17,545 nucleotides of DNA. Source: Candidatus Aenigmatarchaeota archaeon. GTDB lineage: Archaea; Aenigmatarchaeota; Aenigmatarchaeia; QMZP01; JACQNV01. This document shows, one piece after another, positions 12,831-17,545 of the stretch. The number at the start of each line of letters is the position of its first letter. Position 1 is the stretch's first letter. The notes under the pieces are model-generated. The model was not told the origin of the DNA. It saw only the letters and a list, made by a program, of their open reading frames with translations, and did not search any database. Where the stretch lies: the NCBI GenBank assembly GCA_016202865.1, contig JACQNV010000027.1, positions 1 to 17,545 of the forward strand, read 5' to 3'. Both the position numbers and the translations under genes were made by a program.

Positions 12831-13409
12831 ATGGCAAAAGAGGGGTTGTGGCAAAGAAGAAAAAAATCCATAATTGGTTTAGTTATAGTAGTGATAATAG
12901 TTCTAGCCTTTGTCGGCATGTTTAATGGCTTTGTTTCTCTCGATCAGGACATAAATGGAAAGTGGTCTGAAGTTGAAAACCAATATCAAAGGCAATATGA
13001 TTTGATTCCGAATCTTGTAACCCTGGTGAAAAGTTATACAAGTTATGAGGGCGAGCTTTTGCAAAATCTCACAGACTTAAGGACAAAATGGGCATCATCA
13101 ACAACACAATTACAAAGGGATACAACAGGACAGCAAATAACATTCGGCTTGGAAAAGTTGATAGCTGTCGCTGAAAATTATCCAGATCTGAAAGCGCAAT
13201 CACAATACACAAACCTCAAGGATGAGCTTACAGGCGCGCAGAACAGAATTTCAACAGCAAGAACAAGATACATACAGTCAATACAAAACTTCAACACAGC
13301 TGTGAAAACATTCCCAGGTAATGTGTTCTCTGGAATATTTGGTTTCAAGGAAAGAACATATTATACAGCTGAGAAAGGAGCTTTGAGTACACCTGTTGTT
13401 AATTTGTAG
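12831..13409 (+). CDS. lemA: LemA family protein
   Basis: The 192-aa protein has a short basic N-terminus, one membrane helix at about 14-33, and then the LemA helical domain. Recognisable features are the SEVENQYQRQYDLIPNLV segment directly after the membrane (about 46-63), the long amphipathic helices with RTRYIQSIQNFN (about 144-155), and the closing FPGNVFSGIFGFKERTYY. Length and layout are normal. LemA proteins are membrane proteins of unsettled function, commonly encoded with TPM-domain proteins, as here. A run of six T residues follows the stop codon, so the unit probably ends here. Confidence 0.93.
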   Translation: MAKEGLWQRRKKSIIGLVIVVIIVLAFVGMFNGFVSLDQDINGKWSEVENQYQRQYDLIPNLVTLVKSYTSYEGELLQNLTDLRTKWASSTTQLQRDTTGQQITFGLEKLIAVAENYPDLKAQSQYTNLKDELTGAQNRISTARTRYIQSIQNFNTAVKTFPGNVFSGIFGFKERTYYTAEKGALSTPVVNL

Positions 13410-13410
13410 G

Positions 13411-13416
13411 TTTTTT
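13411..13416 (+). terminator. Oligo-T terminator after lemA
   Basis: Six T residues start 2 nt after the lemA stop codon. There is no strong stem, as is common for archaeal T-tract terminators. Confidence 0.45.
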
Positions 13417-13644
13417 ATTCTTGTAAATATAACAGTGTTATATATCTAAAACCAACACACCCAACCTCTATTATAGCTTCAACAAAAGCTTAAGTATTTA
13501 AATACATCGATGTTACTGTGGGGTGACAAAAGGTATATAAAGCTATCTATCATATACTACTCACCTAGGCGAGTTTACTAAGCCTAAGTAGTATAAGTAT
13601 TTAAACAAGGAGATGAATATAATAATAAAATCATAAAATCGCAT
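13417..13644 (+). promoter_or_regulatory. Inverted-repeat-rich regulatory region
   Basis: This stretch holds no gene I can support. It contains a perfect 17-nt palindrome (13427-13443, arms ATATAACA and TGTTATAT) and a short stem agctt/aagct (13475-13490). A perfect 12-nt palindrome GTATTTAAATAC is at 13494-13505. Three TATA-like boxes lie at 13492-13502, 13533-13541 and 13595-13605; the first and third share the exact 11-mer aagtatttaaa, 103 nt apart. A hairpin at 13553-13595 has nine outer pairs and five inner pairs. A near-palindrome ACTCACCTAGGCGAGT (one mismatched pair) sits at 13559-13574. The third TATA box is the best fit for the TrmB-like gene at 13645. The other elements could be operators or part of a small RNA. 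Confidence 0.55.
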
Positions 13645-14436
13645 ATGGTAGTCTCAAATGAAGTCTTAGATGGTCTGAAAGGAATTGGGCTTAATCTTTA
13701 TGAAAGGAAGATTTTTGTCGCACTGCTAGCAAAAGGAATAGCAACAGCAGGCGAAGTTTCAAACATAGCCAAAGTTCCAAGATCCCGTTCTTATGATATC
13801 CTAGAAAGCTTATCAGAAAAGGGATTTGTTGTTCTACAGCCTTCAAAACCAATAAGATATGTTGCTTTGGAGCCAAAGGATGCTTTGGAAAGAGTAAAAC
13901 AAAACCTCGAAAGAAAGCACGAAGAGTTACAGGAAAGAGTTGACAAATTTTCAAGATCAAATCATGTCGTTGAATTGGAAAACCTTTTCAAGCAAGGATT
14001 CAGCTTGATACAGCCATTTGAAATGACAGGAACAATAAAAGGCAGGCACGCAATCAACCAGCAAATGAGATCGCTTTTCAAGAAAGCAAAAGACAAGATA
14101 ACAGTTATAACAACACAAAGCGGTTTAGAAGACCTACACAAGGCCCACTTTAATACACTAAAAAAAGCATCAAAGAAAGGAATTAAAGTCAGGATTTTCG
14201 CTCCAATAGAAGGGAACAAAGAAAGACATGTCTCTGAGCTAAAGCAAGTTGCAGAGCTAAAGCATCTCGAATCGCCATTGGGAAGGGTAGCAACAGTTGA
14301 CAATGATAATGTAATGCTTTCTTTAACAGATGACTCAAAGATACACGAAACACAAGATGTCGCATTTTGGGCCAACTCACAACACTTAGTAAAAGATGTG
14401 ATGGCTCCTTTATTCGGTCAGATTGGTAAGAAATAG
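13645..14436 (+). CDS. TrmB-family transcriptional regulator (second)
   Basis: The 263-aa protein has an N-terminal winged helix (about 5-75). It shows GLNLYERKIFVALL, the recognition region VPRSRSYDILESL and a wing closing with IRYVALEPKDAL. A charged coiled coil (about 80-108) would drive dimerisation. The C-terminal TrmB/phospholipase-D-like domain (about 120-255) includes KITVITTQSGL, GIKVRIFAPI and a late DVAFWANS segment. Ligand and targets are unknown. The long promoter region upstream is rich in inverted repeats, so autoregulation is likely. It is only distantly similar to the regulator at 5066. The ATG at 13645 is used because it follows the nearest TATA box by about 45 nt and keeps the whole winged helix. 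A 76-aa gene follows after 11 nt, probably on the same mRNA. Confidence 0.87.
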   Translation: MVVSNEVLDGLKGIGLNLYERKIFVALLAKGIATAGEVSNIAKVPRSRSYDILESLSEKGFVVLQPSKPIRYVALEPKDALERVKQNLERKHEELQERVDKFSRSNHVVELENLFKQGFSLIQPFEMTGTIKGRHAINQQMRSLFKKAKDKITVITTQSGLEDLHKAHFNTLKKASKKGIKVRIFAPIEGNKERHVSELKQVAELKHLESPLGRVATVDNDNVMLSLTDDSKIHETQDVAFWANSQHLVKDVMAPLFGQIGKK

Positions 14437-14447
14437 CACTTCTACTT

Positions 14448-14678
14448 ATGTCATACGGTATTTTTGAAGTTAGGTCTCTAGAACCTGAGAGAGATGTCTT
14501 TGGTAGGGTTACACAGATAAATAAAAAAATAATACAACATTGCGGTAGGGGTGGAAGATCTATTTATCCAACCATAGAAGAGGCTCAAAGGGAAATAGAT
14601 TATATGGGATCAAATGGAAGAGATCTGAGTGTTGTAGCTGTCTTACCCTTTAAAGACGGTAGTTGTATACCTCTTTAG
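14448..14678 (+). CDS. Small hypothetical protein, 76 aa
   Basis: I do not recognise this protein. It has a beta-strand-like start (YGIFEVRSL), a Gly/Arg-rich turn (CGRGGRS, about 32-38), a helix around IEEAQREIDYM and a final strand VVAVLPF. This fits a small alpha/beta domain in the cytoplasm. There is no signal peptide. It lies 11 nt after the TrmB-like stop codon with no room for a promoter, so it is probably cotranscribed and may be functionally linked to that regulator. No Shine-Dalgarno sequence is evident. Confidence 0.6.
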   Translation: MSYGIFEVRSLEPERDVFGRVTQINKKIIQHCGRGGRSIYPTIEEAQREIDYMGSNGRDLSVVAVLPFKDGSCIPL

Positions 14679-14692
14679 CCCAAAATCAGCAA

Positions 14693-14702
14693 CTTATATA
14701 AA
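14693..14702 (+). promoter_or_regulatory. TATA box of topA
   Basis: The sequence cttatataaa would start transcription near 14722-14727, leaving an untranslated leader of about 30 nt before the ATG at 14755. A perfect 10-nt palindrome, tactcgagta, lies at the expected start site (14726-14735) and could be an operator. Confidence 0.5.
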
Positions 14703-14754
14703 CCTTATTCTCTGTTAGAATTAATTACTCGAGTACAATTATATCTGGTAGTCT

Positions 14755-16812
14755 ATGTCCTACACTTTGATAATCAGTGAAAAGCCGTCTGCAGCGAAAA
14801 AGATTGCCCAAGCGCTATCAGATGACAAGCTACAGGAAATAGATAAATATGGAGTTAACTGTTACCGCTTCAAGAGAGATGGCAAAGAAATTGTTGTTGT
14901 TCCTGCTGTTGGCCACTTGTTTGTTTTGACAGAAAAAAAATCCGGTATTGAATGGACATACCCTGTTTTTGATGTTGAATGGAAGCCGATTTTTGAAGTG
15001 AACAAAAATAACACATGGTCTGAAAAGTATTTCAAAAATATACAAGCCCTAGCCAAAGATGCAGACCAATTTATTTCAGCAACTGATTACGATACAGAAG
15101 GATCTGTCATCGCCGCAAATATTTTGAAATTCATCTGCAAAAAGAGCGATGGTAAGAGGATGAAATTCTCAACACTAACAAAAGAAGATTTGGTGGCAGC
15201 ATATGAAGAAGCATCTGATCATCTGGACTTCCCACAGGTTGAAGCCGGTTTGGCAAGGCATCATCTGGATTTTTTCTGGGGTATAAACATTTCCCGCGCC
15301 CTAACCTTAGCACTGAAATCCACTGGTGGATATGAAACCCTTTCAACAGGCAGGGTCCAGGGTCCAACACTGGAACTCATGGAAAACAGGGAGGAGGAAA
15401 TAGAAAGCTTCAAGCCAGAGACATTTTGGCAGATCAAGCTCACAGTCTTGAAAGACAAGCAGTCAATAACAGCGCTCCATAAATCAGACAAATTTTGGAA
15501 AAAGGATGAAGCTGAGAAAGTTTTTATCACATGCAAAGGAAAGCCGGCCGTTGTGGAATCTGTCACAAAAAAACAGACAAAACAATCACCACCATTCCCA
15601 TTCGACCTTACAACACTGCAAAGGGAGGCCTATACTAATTTCGGTTTCTCACCAAAGCAGACGCTAGACCTTGCCCAAGCCCTCTATGAGCAAGCCTTAA
15701 TAAGCTATCCAAGAACATCGAGCCAAAAGCTTTCTGAAAAACTCGGTTTCAAATCAATAATAACCAAGCTCGCAAAAAACAGAAACTTCACACACCTCTG
15801 TGAAATCGTGCTGAAGGGAAAGCTAAAACCCAATGAAGGTCCAAAAACAGATCCGGCCCACCCAGCAATATACCCAACTGGCGACAAGCCAGAAAACCTA
15901 ACAACACAGCAACTGAAATTGTACGATATAATTGTGAAGAGATTTTTGGCCTGTTTTGGCGAACCTGCAATAAGGGAGACAGTATCCCTGGTAATCGATG
16001 TCAATAAAGAAATATTTTTAGCTAGTGGATCAAGAACAGTGGAAGCTAACTGGATCGACTTATACAAACCATATGCAAAATTCAAAGAACAAGTCTTGCC
16101 AGAAATAAAGCAAGGCGAGAAGCTTGCTATCAAAGAATTGAAAATGTTGGAAGACCAGACAAAACCACCGGAGCGATATACTCAAGCCTCAATACTCAAG
16201 AAAATGGAATCCATGAACCTAGGAACAAAAGGAACAAGGGCCCAAATTCTGCAGACACTTTATGACAGGAATTACATAAAAGAAAAATCCATCATTGTGA
16301 CCAACCTCGGAAAATCAATAATACATGCCCTCAAAAAATACTCCCCGGAAATAATTTCTATCCAGCTTACAGAAAAATTTGAAAAAGATATGGAGGAGAT
16401 ACAGGAGGGAAAAAAACAAAAAGAGGTCATAATCAAGGAGGCAAAAGATACTTTGGGCAAGACCTTGCTTGATTTCAGGAAGAATGAAAAAAGCATTGGC
16501 CAAGAACTGATTAAGGGCGTGCGCTACATGATGGAAGAAGCCAGCACAGTTGGTACATGCCAATGTGGCGGGAGCCTTGTAATAAGGACATCAAAGGCGA
16601 AGAAAAGATTTATTGGCTGTACAGGTTACCCAAAATGCACACAAACATTTTCTCTGCCTCACCAAGGAACCCTCAAGATGTTAACAGAGACCTGCAAAAA
16701 ATGCGGACTAAAGATCGTCTCTGTCAAAACCTTCAAGAAGAGGCCATGGAAGCTCTGCGTTCGCGATGGGTTTGTGAATAAGATAGTTGGTTCTAAAAAA
16801 GAGGAAGAGTAG
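14755..16812 (+). CDS. topA: DNA topoisomerase I (type IA)
   Basis: The enzyme relaxes negative supercoils by a transient 5'-phosphotyrosyl break in one strand. The 685-aa protein opens with a TOPRIM domain: IISEKPSAAKKIA (about 5-17), VVPAVGHLF (48-56) and the metal-binding SATDYDTEG (108-116). The catalytic Tyr318 lies in LISYPRTSSQ, and STGRVQGPTL (197-206) is a family motif. TQASILKKMESMNLGTKGTRA (about 476-495) is the domain IV signature. The C-terminus has one zinc finger with Cys602, 604, 622 and 628. A second Cys-rich segment has only three Cys (647, 650, 668), so its metal binding may be incomplete or absent. Length and order match archaeal TopA. It is not reverse gyrase, because no helicase domain is fused. 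Confidence 0.96.
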   Translation: MSYTLIISEKPSAAKKIAQALSDDKLQEIDKYGVNCYRFKRDGKEIVVVPAVGHLFVLTEKKSGIEWTYPVFDVEWKPIFEVNKNNTWSEKYFKNIQALAKDADQFISATDYDTEGSVIAANILKFICKKSDGKRMKFSTLTKEDLVAAYEEASDHLDFPQVEAGLARHHLDFFWGINISRALTLALKSTGGYETLSTGRVQGPTLELMENREEEIESFKPETFWQIKLTVLKDKQSITALHKSDKFWKKDEAEKVFITCKGKPAVVESVTKKQTKQSPPFPFDLTTLQREAYTNFGFSPKQTLDLAQALYEQALISYPRTSSQKLSEKLGFKSIITKLAKNRNFTHLCEIVLKGKLKPNEGPKTDPAHPAIYPTGDKPENLTTQQLKLYDIIVKRFLACFGEPAIRETVSLVIDVNKEIFLASGSRTVEANWIDLYKPYAKFKEQVLPEIKQGEKLAIKELKMLEDQTKPPERYTQASILKKMESMNLGTKGTRAQILQTLYDRNYIKEKSIIVTNLGKSIIHALKKYSPEIISIQLTEKFEKDMEEIQEGKKQKEVIIKEAKDTLGKTLLDFRKNEKSIGQELIKGVRYMMEEASTVGTCQCGGSLVIRTSKAKKRFIGCTGYPKCTQTFSLPHQGTLKMLTETCKKCGLKIVSVKTFKKRPWKLCVRDGFVNKIVGSKKEEE

Positions 16813-16827
16813 ATTTGGGGAAAACTT

Positions 16828-16843
16828 TTAGAAGCTTTTCTAA
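16828..16843. terminator. Small hairpin between convergent genes
   Basis: TTAGAA and TTCTAA flank gctt in the 34-nt gap between the topA and DUF4143 gene ends. It may help end transcription from both sides, but there is no long T tract, so this is a weak call. Confidence 0.25.
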
Positions 16844-16846
16844 TGC

Positions 16847-17545
16847 CTATACATAGCACAGTGGTATAAATTTCACCTTTGTGGCGCCTATTTCTTTTTC
16901 ACCCCAAAAGTCTTTTGTTAGCACAACCCCTATTTCTGGCTTATATTTAGAAATGAAATTTAGGAAGCTTCTTGATATTTCGGGTTTGTTAAAATTTTCA
17001 TACTTCATTTCTATTGGAATTGTTTTATCAGCTATCTTGATTATGAAATCAACTTCAGCTTTTCCGAGCGTCCTCCAATATTTTATTTCAACATCTGGCA
17101 AAAGTGATGTAAGACCAGAAAGCGCAAGGCCTTCGGCTATTTGGCCTTTGTCTGGCCTATATTTCAACTCATTAAAGTTTTTAATTATATGGTTTCTCAA
17201 TCCAATGTCCAAAAAATAAGCCTTTTGGTTCTTTTTCAATTCAGTTGAGATGTTTTTGTGATAGGGCCTCAACAACTTCACCAAATATGTTTCCTCCAAG
17301 ACCGATATAAACCGCTTTACTTCCCTATAATAGCTTTTGCTGTCAGAAGCAAGCCTTTCGAAGTTTAGAAGGCCTGCATGTTGGGATGCCAATAAACCAA
17401 CAATATTCCTGAATTTCAAAACATCTGTTATCTTCAGAAGCTCGATTATGTCTTTTGTCACATAGGTTTCATAGATGTTTTTCAAGACAATGTTCTTTGT
17501 TTCTGCATCATCGGTTTTTATAACTTCTGGATATCCGCCATAAAC
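16847..17545 (-). CDS. DUF4143 AAA-type ATPase, C-terminal part (partial)
   Basis: The open frame continues off the right edge, so the N-terminal ATPase domain lies outside the window. The visible 232 residues begin with VYGGYPEV, the motif that precedes the DUF4143 domain, followed by the typical NIYETYVTKDI. A winged-helix-like segment (LLASQHAGLLNFERLASD) follows, then the conserved AYFLDIGLRN and a PD-(D/E)XK-like region with KAEVDFII and IPIEMKY. The family is widespread and often found in variable regions; it is linked to P-loop NTPases of uncertain role, some possibly antitoxins. A TTG at 17485 is not a credible start because conserved sequence continues upstream of it. Confidence 0.88.
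   Translation of the reverse strand, partial: VYGGYPEVIKTDDAETKNIVLKNIYETYVTKDIIELLKITDVLKFRNIVGLLASQHAGLLNFERLASDSKSYYREVKRFISVLEETYLVKLLRPYHKNISTELKKNQKAYFLDIGLRNHIIKNFNELKYRPDKGQIAEGLALSGLTSLLPDVEIKYWRTLGKAEVDFIIKIADKTIPIEMKYENFNKPEISRSFLNFISKYKPEIGVVLTKDFWGEKEIGATKVKFIPLCYV

Noticed and set aside
13613..13636. Short upstream ORF of seven codons with AAGGAG before it
   Set aside because: The AAGGAG motif touches the ATG, too close for a ribosome site, and the predicted mRNA start from the nearest TATA box lies after this ATG.
16847..17485. A complete 212-aa protein starting at TTG 17485
   Set aside because: Conserved family sequence (YGGYPEV and following) continues upstream in frame to the window edge, so the gene is partial.
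1..17545. CRISPR array, insertion sequence, prophage or defence island
   Set aside because: I found no regularly spaced repeats, transposase, integrase or phage structural gene. The DUF4143 fragment alone is not enough for a defence claim.

Overview
The window reads as archaeal chromosome, about 37% GC by eye, and most likely from a DPANN-type lineage. The archaeal calls rest on an archaeal-type AspRS, an ATP-dependent DNA ligase, an archaeal topoisomerase I, two TrmB-family regulators, intron-bearing tRNA genes without encoded CCA, and TATA boxes that typically lie 24-30 nt before start codons, so that most mRNAs look leaderless. The DPANN placement is inference from the divergence of several proteins. 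I cannot name the organism.

Layout. 35-997 (-): acidic protein of unknown function. 1048-1244 (-): tRNA-Pro(GGG) broken by two introns. 1285-1575 (+): small helical unknown. 1659-3840 (+): a two-gene unit for a large secreted Cys-rich and Thr/Pro-rich surface protein and a small lipoprotein. 3847-4980 (-) and 5066-5776 (+): a radical SAM/SPASM-like enzyme divergent from a TrmB-like regulator, with a perfect 15-nt palindrome between them. 5773-7026 (-): AspRS, divergent from a PsbP/DcrB-like lipoprotein at 7084-8010 (+). 8011-8736 (-): RNase HII. 8776-9888 (-): divergent PRPP-synthetase-like protein. 9951-10166 (-): initiator tRNA-Met, also broken by two introns. 10251-13409 (+): DNA ligase, TPM-domain membrane protein and LemA. 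13410-13644: gene-free, inverted-repeat-rich promoter region. 13645-14678 (+): second TrmB-like regulator and a small unknown. 14755-16812 (+): topoisomerase I. 16847-17545 (-): C-terminal part of a DUF4143 ATPase, cut by the window edge.

The main discovery is the tRNA architecture. Both tRNA genes carry two introns each, at four different positions: 10/11 and 29/30 in initiator tRNA-Met, 37/38 and 59/60 in tRNA-Pro. Three of the four are non-canonical. Removing the introns gives a 75-nt cloverleaf in each case. Three introns have a near-ideal bulge-helix-bulge splice motif and the fourth a relaxed one. The 29/30 intron splits the GGG tract that identifies the initiator tRNA. It also holds a 10-nt antisense match to its own anticodon and 3' splice junction. 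A search for intact tRNAs would probably miss both genes.

The rest mixes housekeeping genes for nucleic acid metabolism (lig, rnhB, topA, aspS) with cell-envelope genes (surface protein, two lipoproteins, TPM-LemA pair). The regulators sit next to probable operators, but what they sense cannot be read from the sequence.
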